From Nemertoderma westbladi (taxonomy: Eukaryota; Xenacoelomorpha; Nemertodermatida; Nemertodermatidae): a stretch of DNA of 28,639 nt. Where the stretch lies: contig JAUCBJ010008628.1 in assembly GCA_032718475.1 (NCBI GenBank), positions 1 through 28,639 of the forward strand, in the 5' to 3' direction. Made by a program: the position numbers and the translations under genes. The notes under the pieces were generated by a model. The model worked only from the letters and a program-made list of their open reading frames with translations, ran no database searches and was not told where the DNA came from. This document shows positions 1 to 11,575 of this stretch, piece after piece (within the stretch, counting starts at the first letter, position 1; every line of letters begins with the position of its first letter).

Positions 1-1
1 T

Positions 2-61
2 GTTTATGTAGATAAAGCGCCACGTCCTAAAGGAACTGTTAATATTACCGAAGGTGAATAA
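2..61 (+). CDS. Possible C-terminal tail of a gene cut by the window edge
   Basis: From base 2 a frame stays open for 19 codons and ends at TAA (59-61). Its residues are mixed and protein-like (ending ...GTVNITEGE), and there is no low-complexity bias. No family is recognisable from so short a piece, and a chance open stretch of this length is common. If real, it is the last part of a plus-strand exon that begins left of the window. Confidence 0.18.
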   Translation, partial: VYVDKAPRPKGTVNITEGE

Positions 62-300
62 TATTGTCAGAGATTATATAATACTGTCAGTCGAATAATA
101 CATTAGGCTTACATAGCAATACAAATTAAACCGTCGAACCCAATCTCCCGGGAATATCCAGCGGGTGAATGGTCGCGCACGGATTGGTTTCGACTAGTGT
201 AGTGAATCAAATACTTGTCATAGACTAAAAAGCAGATTTATTATCTAGAAGACATTCTAATTTGGCGGGTTAAACTGCCAAAGGTCTGAAAGCGCGAACA
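62..300. other. Unique flank before the satellite
   Basis: This 240-bp stretch is AT-leaning with short GC islands. No gene, RNA gene or repeat is seen. The satellite starts abruptly at 301 after the bases GCGCGAACA, without a gradient of degenerate units. Confidence 0.5.
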
Positions 301-3300
301 GGGTCTGGTGTAGCTAATTATAGTATCTCGGGTCTGGTGTAGCTAATTATAGAATCTCGGGTCTGGTGTAGCTAATTATAGTATCTCGGGTCTGGTGTAG
401 CTTATTATAGTATATCGGGTCTGGTGTAGCTAATTATAGTATCTCGGGTCTGGTGTAGCTAATTATAGTATCTCGGTTCTGGTGTAGCTAATTATAGTAT
501 CTCGGGTCTGGTGTAGCTAATTATAGAATCTCGGGTCTGGTGTAGCTAATTATAGTATCTCGGGTCTGGTGTAGCTTATTATAGTATATCGGGTCTGGTG
601 TAGCTAATTATAGTATCTCGGGTCTGGTGTAGCTAATTATAGTATCTCGGTTCTGGTGTAGCTAATTATAGTATCTCGGGTCTGGTGTAGCTAATTATAG
701 TATATCGGGTCTGGTGTAGCTAATTATAGTATATCGGGTCTGGTGTAGCTAATTATAGTATATCGGGTCTGGTGTAGCTAATTATAGTATCTCGGTTCTG
801 GTGTAGCTAATTATAGTATCTCGGTTCTGGTGTAGCTAATTATAGTATCTCGGGTCTGGTGTAGCTAATTATAGTATATCGGGTCTGGTGTAGCTAATTA
901 TAGTATCTCGGTTCTGGTGTAGCTAATTATAGTATATCGGGTCTGGTGTAGCTAATTATAGTATATCGGGTCTGGTGTAGCTAATTATAGTATATCGGGT
1001 CTGGTGTAGCTAATTATAGTATCTCGGGTCTGGTGTAGCTAATTATACTATATCTGGTCTGGTGTAGCTAATTATAGTATATCGGTTCTGGTGTAGCTAA
1101 TTATAGTATCTCGGGTCTGGTGTAGCTAATTATAGTATCTCTGGTCTGGTGTAGCTAATTATAGTATCTCGGGTCTGGTGTAGCTAATCATAGTATATCG
1201 GGTCTGGTGTAGCTAATTATAGTATCTCGGGTCTGGTGTAGCTAATTATCGTATCTCTGGTCTGGTGTAGCTAATTATAGTATCTCGGGTCTGGTGTAGC
1301 TAATTATAGTATCTCGGGTCTGGTGTAGCTAATTATAGTATATCGGCTCTGGTGTAGCTAATTATAGTATATCGGGTCTGGTGTAGCTGATTATAGTATC
1401 TCGGGTCTGGTGTAGCTAATTATAGTATATCGGGTCTGGTGTAGCTAATTATAGTATATCGGGTCTGGTGTAGCTAATTATAGTATCTCGGGTCTGGTGT
1501 AGCTAATTATAGTATCTCGGGTCTGGTGTAGCTAATTATAGTATCTCTGGTCTGGTGTAGCTAATCATAGTATATCGGGTCTGGTGTAGCTAATTATAGT
1601 ATCTCGGGTCTGGTGTAGCTAATTATAGTATCTCGGGTCTGGTGTAGCTAATTATAGTATATCGGGTCTGGTGTAGCTAATTATAGTATCTCGGGTCTGG
1701 TGTAGCTAATTATAGTATATCGGGTCTGGTGTAGCTAATTATAGTATCTCTGGTCTGGTGTAGCTAATTATAGTATCTCGGGTCTGGTGTAGCTAATTAT
1801 AGTATATCGGGTCTGGTGTAGCTAATTATAGTATCTCTGGTCTGGTGTAGCTAATTATAGTATATCGGGTCTGGTGTAGCTAATTATAGTATATCGGGTC
1901 TGGTGTAGCTAATTATAGTATCTCTGGTCTGGTGTAGCTAATTATAGTATATCGGGTCTGGTGTAGCTAATTATAGTATCTCTGGTCTGGTGTAGCTAAT
2001 TATAGTATATCGGGTCTGGTGTAGCTAATTATAGTATCTCGGGTCTGGTGTAGCTAATTATAGTATCTCGGGTCTGGTGTAGCTAATTATAGTATATCGG
2101 GTCTGGTGTAGCTAATTATCGTATCTCTGGTCTGGTGTAGCTAATTATAGTATCTCGGGTCTGGTGTAGCTAATTATAGTATCTCGGGTCTGGTGTAGCT
2201 AATTATAGTATATCGGCTCTGGTGTAGCTAATTATAGTATATCGGGTCTGGTGTAGCTGATTATAGTATCTCGGGTCTGGTGTAGCTAATTATAGTATAT
2301 CGGGTCTGGTGTAGCTAATTATCGTATCTCTGGTCTGGTGTAGCTAATTATAGTATCTCTGGTCTGGTGTAGCTAATTATAGTATCTCTGGTCTGGTGTA
2401 GCTAATTATAGTATCTCGGGTCTGGTGTAGCTAATTATAGTATCTCGGGTCTGGTGTAGCTAATTATAGTATATCGGGTCTGGTGTAGCTAATTATAGTA
2501 TCTCGGGTCTGGTGTAGCTAATTATAGTATCTCGGGTCTGGTGTAGCTAATTATAGTATCTCTGGTCTGGTGTAGCTAATTATAGTATATCGGGTCTGGT
2601 GTAGCTAATTATAGTATCTCGGGTCTGGTGTAGCTAATTATAGTATCTCGGGTCTGGTGTAGCTAATTATAGTATATCGGGTCTGGTGTAGCTAATTATC
2701 GTATCTCTGGTCTGGTGTAGCTAATTATAGTATCTCGGGTCTGGTGTAGCTAATTATAGTATCTCGGGTCTGGTGTAGCTAATTATAGTATATCGGCTCT
2801 GGTGTAGCTAATTATAGTATATCGGGTCTGGTGTAGCTGATTATAGTATCTCGGGTCTGGTGTAGCTAATTATAGTATATCGGGTCTGGTGTAGCTAATT
2901 ATCGTATCTCTGGTCTGGTGTAGCTAATTATAGTATCTCTGGTCTGGTGTAGCTAATTATAGTATCTCTGGTCTGGTGTAGCTAATTATAGTATCCCGGG
3001 TCTGGTGTAGCTAATTATAGTATATCGGCTCTGGTGTAGCTAATTATAGTATATCGGGTCTGGTGTAGCTGATTATAGTATCTCGGATCGGGTGTAGCTA
3101 ATTATAGTATCTCGGGTCTGGTGTAGCTAATTATAGTATATCGGCTCTGGTGTAGCTAATTATAGTATATCGGGTCTGGTGTAGCTGATTATAGTATCTC
3201 GGATCGGGTGTAGCTAATTATAGTATATCGGGTCTGGTGTAGCTAATTATAGTATCTCGGGTCTGGTGTAGCTAATTATAGTATATCGGGTCTGGTGTAG

Positions 3301-6300
3301 CTAATTATAGTATCTCTGGTCTGGTGTAGCTAATTATAGTATCCCGGGTCTGGTGTAGCTAATTATAGTATATCGGCTCTGGTGTAGCTAATTATAGTAT
3401 ATCGGGTCTGGTGTAGCTGATTATAGTATCTCGGATCGGGTGTAGCTAATTATAGTATCTCGGGTCTGGTGTAGCTAATTATAGTATATCGGCTCTGGTG
3501 TAGCTAATTATAGTATATCGGGTCTGGTGTAGCTGATTATAGTATCTCGGATCGGGTGTAGCTAATTATAGTATATCGGGTCTGGTGTAGCTAATTATAG
3601 TATCTCGGGTCTGGTGTAGCTAATTATAGTATATCGGGTCTGGTGTAGCTAATTATAGTATATCGGGTCTGGTGTAGCTAATTATAGTATATCGGGTCTG
3701 GTGTAGCTAATTATAGTATATCGGGTCTGGTGTAGCTAATTATAGTATCTCGGGTCTGGTGTAGCTAATTATAGTATATCGGCTCTGGTGTAGCTAATTA
3801 TAGTATATCGGGTCTGGTGTAGCTGATTATAGTATCTCGGATCGGGTGTAGCTAATTATAGTATATCGGGTCTGGTGTAGCTAATTATAGTATCTCGGGT
3901 CTGGTGTAGCTAATTATAGTATATCGGGTCTGGTGTAGCTAATTATAGTATATCGGGTCTGGTGTAGCTAATTATAGTATATCGGGTCTGGTGTAGCTAA
4001 TTATAGTATATCGGGTCTGGTGTAGCTAATTATAGTATCTCGGGTCTGGTGTAGCTAATTATAGTATCTCGGGTCTGGTGTAGCTAATTATAGTATCTCT
4101 GGTCTGGTGTAGCTAATTATAGTATCTCGGGTCTGGTGTAGCTAATTATAGTATATCGGGTCTGGTGTAGCTAATTATAGTATCTCGGTTCTGGTGTAGC
4201 TAATTATAGTATCTCGGTTCTGGTGTAGCTAATTATAGTATCTCGGGTCTGGTGTAGCTAATTATAGTATATCGGGTCTGGTGTAGCTAATTATAGTATC
4301 TCGGTTCTGGTGTAGCTAATTATAGTATATCGGGTCTGGTGTAGCTAATTATAGTATATCGGGTCTGGTGTAGCTAATTATAGTATATCGGGTCTGGTGT
4401 AGCTAATTATAGTATCTCTGGTCTGGTGTAGCTAATTATAGTATCTCGGGTCTGGTGTAGCTAATTATAGTATCTCGGGTCTGGTGTAGCTAATTATACT
4501 ATATCTGGTCTGGTGTAGCTAATTATAGTATATCGGTTCTGGTGTAGCTAATTATAGTATCTCGGGTCTGGTGTAGCTAATTATAGTATCTCGGGTCTGG
4601 TGTAGCTAATTATAGTATCTCGGGTCTGGTGTAGCTAATTATAGTATCTCGGGTCTGGTGTAGCTAATTATAGTATCTCTGGTCTGGTGTAGCTAATCAT
4701 AGTATCTCGGGTCTGGTGTAGCTAATTATAGTATCTCTGGTCTGGTGTAGCTAATTATAGTATCTCGGGTCTGGTGTAGCTAATTATAGTATATCGGGTC
4801 TGGTGTAGCTAATTATAGTATCTCGGGTCTAGTGTAGCTAATTAAATAAATCGGGTCTGGTGTAGCTAATTATAGTATCTCGGGTCTGGTGTAGCTAATT
4901 ATAGTATCTCGGGTCTGGTGTAGCTAATTATAGTATCTCGGGTCTGGTGTAGCTTATTATAGTATATCGGGTCTGGTGTAGCTAATTATAGTATCTCGGG
5001 TCTGGTGTAGCTAATTATAGTATCTCGGTTCTGGTGTAGCTAATTATAGTATCTCGGGTCTGGTGTAGCTAATTATAGAATCTCGGGTCTGGTGTAGCTA
5101 ATTATAGTATCTCGGGTCTGGTGTAGCTTATTATAGTATATCGGGTCTGGTGTAGCTAATTATAGTATCTCGGGTCTGGTGTAGCTAATTATAGTATCTC
5201 GGTTCTGGTGTAGCTAATTATAGTATCTCGGGTCTGGTGTAGCTAATTATAGTATATCGGGTCTGGTGTAGCTAATTATAGTATATCGGGTCTGGTGTAG
5301 CTAATTATAGTATATCGGGTCTGGTGTAGCTAATTATAGTATCTCGGTTCTGGTGTAGCTAATTATAGTATCTCGGTTCTGGTGTAGCTAATTATAGTAT
5401 CTCGGGTCTGGTGTAGCTAATTATAGTATATCGGGTCTGGTGTAGCTAATTATAGTATCTCGGTTCTGGTGTAGCTAATTATAGTATATCGGGTCTGGTG
5501 TAGCTAATTATAGTATATCGGGTCTGGTGTAGCTAATTATAGTATATCGGGTCTGGTGTAGCTAATTATAGTATCTCGGGTCTGGTGTAGCTAATTATAC
5601 TATATCTGGTCTGGTGTAGCTAATTATAGTATATCGGTTCTGGTGTAGCTAATTATAGTATCTCGGGTCTGGTGTAGCTAATTATAGTATCTCTGGTCTG
5701 GTGTAGCTAATTATAGTATCTCGGGTCTGGTGTAGCTAATCATAGTATATCGGGTCTGGTGTAGCTAATTATAGTATCTCGGGTCTGGTGTAGCTAATTA
5801 TCGTATCTCTGGTCTGGTGTAGCTAATTATAGTATCTCGGGTCTGGTGTAGCTAATTATAGTATCTCGGGTCTGGTGTAGCTAATTATAGTATATCGGCT
5901 CTGGTGTAGCTAATTATAGTATATCGGGTCTGGTGTAGCTGATTATAGTATCTCGGGTCTGGTGTAGCTAATTATAGTATATCGGGTCTGGTGTAGCTAA
6001 TTATAGTATATCGGGTCTGGTGTAGCTAATTATAGTATCTCGGGTCTGGTGTAGCTAATTATAGTATCTCGGGTCTGGTGTAGCTAATTATAGTATCTCT
6101 GGTCTGGTGTAGCTAATCATAGTATATCGGGTCTGGTGTAGCTAATTATAGTATCTCGGGTCTGGTGTAGCTAATTATAGTATCTCGGGTCTGGTGTAGC
6201 TAATTATAGTATATCGGGTCTGGTGTAGCTAATTATAGTATCTCGGGTCTGGTGTAGCTAATTATAGTATATCGGGTCTGGTGTAGCTAATTATAGTATC

Positions 6301-9300
6301 TCTGGTCTGGTGTAGCTAATTATAGTATCTCGGGTCTGGTGTAGCTAATTATAGTATATCGGGTCTGGTGTAGCTAATTATAGTATCTCTGGTCTGGTGT
6401 AGCTAATTATAGTATATCGGGTCTGGTGTAGCTAATTATAGTATATCGGGTCTGGTGTAGCTAATTATAGTATCTCTGGTCTGGTGTAGCTAATTATAGT
6501 ATATCGGGTCTGGTGTAGCTAATTATAGTATCTCTGGTCTGGTGTAGCTAATTATAGTATATCGGGTCTGGTGTAGCTAATTATAGTATCTCGGGTCTGG
6601 TGTAGCTAATTATAGTATCTCGGGTCTGGTGTAGCTAATTATAGTATATCGGGTGTATCTCGGGTCTGGTGTAGCTAATTATAGTATATCGGGTCTGGTG
6701 TAGCTAATTATCGTATCTCTGGTCTGGTGTAGCTAATTATAGTATCTCGGGTCTGGTGTAGCTAATTATAGTATCTCGGGTCTGGTGTAGCTAATTATAG
6801 TATATCGGCTCTGGTGTAGCTAATTATAGTATATCGGGTCTGGTGTAGCTGATTATAGTATCTCGGGTCTGGTGTAGCTAATTATAGTATATCGGGTCTG
6901 GTGTAGCTAATTATCGTATCTCTGGTCTGGTGTAGCTAATTATAGTATCTCTGGTCTGGTGTAGCTAATTATAGTATCTCTGGTCTGGTGTAGCTAATTA
7001 TAGTATCTCGGGTCTGGTGTAGCTAATTATAGTATCTCGGGTCTGGTGTAGCTAATTATAGTATATCGGGTCTGGTGTAGCTAATTATAGTATCTCGGGT
7101 CTGGTGTAGCTAATTATAGTATCTCGGGTCTGGTGTAGCTAATTATAGTATCTCTGGTCTGGTGTAGCTAATTATAGTATATCGGGTCTGGTGTAGCTAA
7201 TTATAGTATCTCGGGTCTGGTGTAGCTAATTATAGTATCTCGGGTCTGGTGTAGCTAATTATAGTATATCGGGTCTGGTGTAGCTAATTATCGTATCTCT
7301 GGTCTGGTGTAGCTAATTATAGTATCTCGGGTCTGGTGTAGCTAATTATAGTATCTCGGGTCTGGTGTAGCTAATTATAGTATATCGGCTCTGGTGTAGC
7401 TAATTATAGTATATCGGGTCTGGTGTAGCTGATTATAGTATCTCGGGTCTGGTGTAGCTAATTATAGTATATCGGGTCTGGTGTAGCTAATTATCGTATC
7501 TCTGGTCTGGTGTAGCTAATTATAGTATCTCTGGTCTGGTGTAGCTAATTATAGTATCTCTGGTCTGGTGTAGCTAATTATAGTATCCCGGGTCTGGTGT
7601 AGCTAATTATAGTATATCGGCTCTGGTGTAGCTAATTATAGTATATCGGGTCTGGTGTAGCTGATTATAGTATCTCGGATCGGGTGTAGCTAATTATAGT
7701 ATCTCGGGTCTGGTGTAGCTAATTATAGTATATCGGCTCTGGTGTAGCTAATTATAGTATATCGGGTCTGGTGTAGCTGATTATAGTATCTCGGATCGGG
7801 TGTAGCTAATTATAGTATATCGGGTCTGGTGTAGCTAATTATAGTATCTCGGGTCTGGTGTAGCTAATTATAGTATATCGGGTCTGGTGTAGCTAATTAT
7901 AGTATCTCTGGTCTGGTGTAGCTAATTATAGTATCCCGGGTCTGGTGTAGCTAATTATAGTATATCGGCTCTGGTGTAGCTAATTATAGTATATCGGGTC
8001 TGGTGTAGCTGATTATAGTATCTCGGATCGGGTGTAGCTAATTATAGTATCTCGGGTCTGGTGTAGCTAATTATAGTATATCGGCTCTGGTGTAGCTAAT
8101 TATAGTATATCGGGTCTGGTGTAGCTGATTATAGTATCTCGGATCGGGTGTAGCTAATTATAGTATATCGGGTCTGGTGTAGCTAATTATAGTATCTCGG
8201 GTCTGGTGTAGCTAATTATAGTATATCGGGTCTGGTGTAGCTAATTATAGTATATCGGGTCTGGTGTAGCTAATTATAGTATATCGGGTCTGGTGTAGCT
8301 AATTATAGTATATCGGGTCTGGTGTAGCTAATTATAGTATCTCGGGTCTGGTGTAGCTAATTATAGTATATCGGCTCTGGTGTAGCTAATTATAGTATAT
8401 CGGGTCTGGTGTAGCTGATTATAGTATCTCGGATCGGGTGTAGCTAATTATAGTATATCGGGTCTGGTGTAGCTAATTATAGTATCTCGGGTCTGGTGTA
8501 GCTAATTATAGTATATCGGGTCTGGTGTAGCTAATTATAGTATATCGGGTCTGGTGTAGCTAATTATAGTATATCGGGTCTGGTGTAGCTAATTATAGTA
8601 TATCGGGTCTGGTGTAGCTAATTATAGTATCTCGGGTCTGGTGTAGCTAATTATAGTATCTCGGGTCTGGTGTAGCTAATTATAGTATCTCTGGTCTGGT
8701 GTAGCTAATTATAGTATCTCGGGTCTGGTGTAGCTAATTATAGTATATCGGGTCTGGTGTAGCTAATTATAGTATCTCGGTTCTGGTGTAGCTAATTATA
8801 GTATCTCGGTTCTGGTGTAGCTAATTATAGTATCTCGGGTCTGGTGTAGCTAATTATAGTATATCGGGTCTGGTGTAGCTAATTATAGTATCTCGGTTCT
8901 GGTGTAGCTAATTATAGTATATCGGGTCTGGTGTAGCTAATTATAGTATATCGGGTCTGGTGTAGCTAATTATAGTATATCGGGTCTGGTGTAGCTAATT
9001 ATAGTATCTCTGGTCTGGTGTAGCTAATTATAGTATCTCGGGTCTGGTGTAGCTAATTATAGTATCTCGGGTCTGGTGTAGCTAATTATACTATATCTGG
9101 TCTGGTGTAGCTAATTATAGTATATCGGTTCTGGTGTAGCTAATTATAGTATCTCGGGTCTGGTGTAGCTAATTATAGTATCTCGGGTCTGGTGTAGCTA
9201 ATTATAGTATCTCGGGTCTGGTGTAGCTAATTATAGTATCTCGGGTCTGGTGTAGCTAATTATAGTATCTCTGGTCTGGTGTAGCTAATCATAGTATCTC

Positions 9301-10680
9301 GGGTCTGGTGTAGCTAATTATAGTATCTCTGGTCTGGTGTAGCTAATTATAGTATCTCGGGTCTGGTGTAGCTAATTATAGTATATCGGGTCTGGTGTAG
9401 CTAATTATAGTATCTCGGGTCTAGTGTAGCTAATTAAATAAATCGGGTCTGGTGTAGCTAATTATCGTATCTCTGGTCTGGTGTAGCTAATTATAGTATC
9501 TCTGGTCTGGTGTAGCTAATTATAGTATCTCTGGTCTGGTGTAGCTAATCATAGTATCTCGGGTCTGGTGTAGCTAATTATAGTATCTCGGGTCTGGTGT
9601 AGCTAATTATAGTATCTCGGGTCTGGTGTAGCTAATTATAGTATATCGGGTCTGGTGTAGCTAATTATAGTATCTCGGGTCTGGTGTAGCTAATTATAGT
9701 ATCTCGGGTCTGGTGTAGCTAATTATAGTATCTCGGGTCTGGTGTAGCTAATTATAGTATCTCGGGTCTGGTGTAGCTAATTATAGTATATCGGGTCTGG
9801 TGTAGCTAATTATAGTATCTCGGGTCTGGTGTAGCTAATTATAGTATATCGGGTCTGGTGTAGCTAATTATAGTATATCGGGTCTGGTGTAGCTAATTAT
9901 AGTATATCGGGTCTGGTGTAGCTAATTATAGTATCTCGGGTCTGGTGTAGCTAATTATAGTATATCGGGTCTGGTGTAGCTAATTATAGTATATCGGGTC
10001 TGGTGTAGCTAATTATAGTATATCGGGTCTGGTGTAGCTAATTATAGTATCTCGGGTCTGGTGTAGCTAATTATAGTATATCGGGTCTGGTGTAGCTAAT
10101 TATAGTATATCGGGTCTGGTGTAGCTAATTATAGTATATCGGGTCTGGTGTAGCTAATTATAGTATCTCTGGTCTGGTGTAGCTAATTATACTATATCGG
10201 GTCTGGTGTAGCTAATTATAGTATATCGGGTCTGGTGTAGCTAATTATAGTATCTCGGGTCTGGTGTAGCTAATTATAGTATCTCGGGTCTGGTGTAGCT
10301 AATTATAGTATCTCGGGTCTGGTGTAGCTAATTATAGTATCTCGGGTCTGGTGTAGCTAATTATAGTATCTCTGGTCTGGTGTAGCTAATTATAGTATAT
10401 CGGGTCTGGTGTAGCTAATTATAGTATCTCGGGTCTGGTGTAGCTAATTATAGTATCTCGGGTCTGGTGTAGCTAATTATAGTATATCGGGTCTGGTGTA
10501 GCTAATTATAGTATATCGGGTCTGGTGTAGCTAATTATAGTATATCGGGTCTGGTGTAGCTAATTATAGTATATCGGGTCTGGTGTAGCTAATTATAGTA
10601 TATCGGGTCTGGTGTAGCTAATTATAGTATATCGGGTCTGGTGTAGCTAATTATAGTATCTCGGGTCTGGTGTAGCTAAT
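301..10680. repeat. 29-bp satellite array, about 357 units, with higher-order structure
   Basis: The unit is 29 bp and reads GGGTCTGGTGTAGCTAATTA followed by TAGTATCTC. Common variants are ATATC, TCTCT, GTTCT and GCTCT at the unit junction, AGCTGATTA, AGCTTATTA, and a GGATCGGG form. Unit phase is exact from 301 to 4824 (156 x 29 bp). One 28-bp unit (4825-4852, AATTAAATAAATC) follows, and the series then restarts. Block 1 is 301-4852 (4,552 bp). Block 2 is 4853-9444 (4,592 bp) and ends in the same 28-bp unit (9417-9444). Block 3 is 9445-10680 (42 units plus 18 bp). No reading frame survives, because each unit holds TAG and TAA and 29 is not a multiple of 3. There are no unique spacers, so this is a satellite and not a CRISPR array. 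Confidence 0.97.
4853..9444. repeat. Second copy of the 4.55-kb satellite block
   Basis: Landmark variants repeat the first block at a constant offset. The AGCTTATT units at 401 and 575 recur at 4953 and 5127 (offset 4,552). The CGTATCTCTGG variant at 2120 recurs at 6712, and the ATCCCGGG units at 2991 and 3339 recur at 7583 and 7931 (offset 4,592). The 40-bp change in offset comes from one insertion near 6652, made of an 11-bp partial unit plus one full unit. This indicates a recent tandem duplication of the whole block. Confidence 0.9.
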
Positions 10681-10845
10681 CGGGCCGTTCGGGACGATTA
10701 CAATTTTTACAAATCAGAATAAAATTATATCGAAGTAGAAAATGTTATTTGTATTAAATTAACGCGAAATTAAAAATAAATAAATATCAGTTCGATTTAC
10801 TCAAAAAGAATTATCTCGAGTTATTAATGTGGAGTCTCGTTAATA
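10681..10845 (-). other. Cereblon 3' flank / 3' UTR, squeezed against the satellite
   Basis: These 165 bp separate the cereblon stop codon from the satellite. On the minus strand there is no AATAAA or ATTAAA. The weaker variant AGTAAA lies at 10801-10796, about 45 nt after the stop, and an AATACA lies near 10750. The 3' end of the transcript is therefore uncertain and could lie inside the satellite. Confidence 0.45.
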
Positions 10846-11575
10846 TCACAATATCGGTCTCAGTGGCTCGGTATCGCTCGACTCGGTTGTGTCGCCGACG
10901 GATGGAGTCAGACTGGCCCGACAGAGGCCCCAGAAGCTGCGGGGAGTGAGGCCCTTGGTGACCGCGTGGAACTTCCAACCGAGATGGGCGCGGCACCGCT
11001 TACACTGTCCCATCGTCCAGGCGTAGCCCGGGAACCAGGAGGCCTCGGTGGACGGGCGACCGATCAGTCGGACGCCGACGGCGCGGTGGAGGGTCACGGT
11101 GTCGTGGACCCAGCCCTGGGGGTTCACGTAGGCCGCCATGGGACCGCCCCGGGACATACTGAACATATCGGAGTTGGAGGCGATCCGATGGGGGTTGGGA
11201 CACCCGCGGCAGCACAGAACCGTGCAGGAAGCCAAGAGGAACAGTTCCAGTCGGAGTCGTTGGATCGAGTTGTCCAACTCGAGTAGACGGAGTCGGAGTC
11301 TGTCGGGGACCGGCAGGTTGGCGGCCACCCAGTAGCTGAACTCGATCTGGGTGGTGGGCATCTGGGACTCGGACAGACCGCTGTTCCACGACAGGAGTTC
11401 CAGTTTGATCTGAATGGTCAGGAGGTCTGGGTCGTACTGTTTGTACAGCCAGGCCGGCCAATGGGTGGCCAGCGATGGCCGTCGCAGTTGGGCGCGTTTA
11501 TAGCGAATGAACTCGGGGTTAGAGAGGCTGGACACCTGATTGGTTGCTACGGAATGGATCAACTGCCGCGCCCAT
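10846..11575 (-). CDS. CRBN: Cereblon exon 4 (DDB1-binding region and CULT domain)
   Basis: The exon starts after ccgtttttag at 11575, phase 2, and runs to the stop at 10846. It encodes the second half of the protein in one exon. Visible hallmarks are [10 protein letters not shown], the zinc pairs CRGC and [34 protein letters not shown] and FWGLCRASL. The three cage tryptophans and all four zinc cysteines are present. Relative to human, the residues at positions 378, 353, 355 and 388 are Ala, Gln, Trp and Met instead of His, His, Tyr and Val. The open frame extends into the intron as far as 11595, but that part is not exon. Confidence 0.95.

Noticed and set aside
301-10680. CRISPR-like regular 29-bp direct repeats
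   Set aside because: Units are directly adjacent with no unique spacers, there are hundreds of copies, no cas genes are present, and the context is eukaryotic. It is a satellite.
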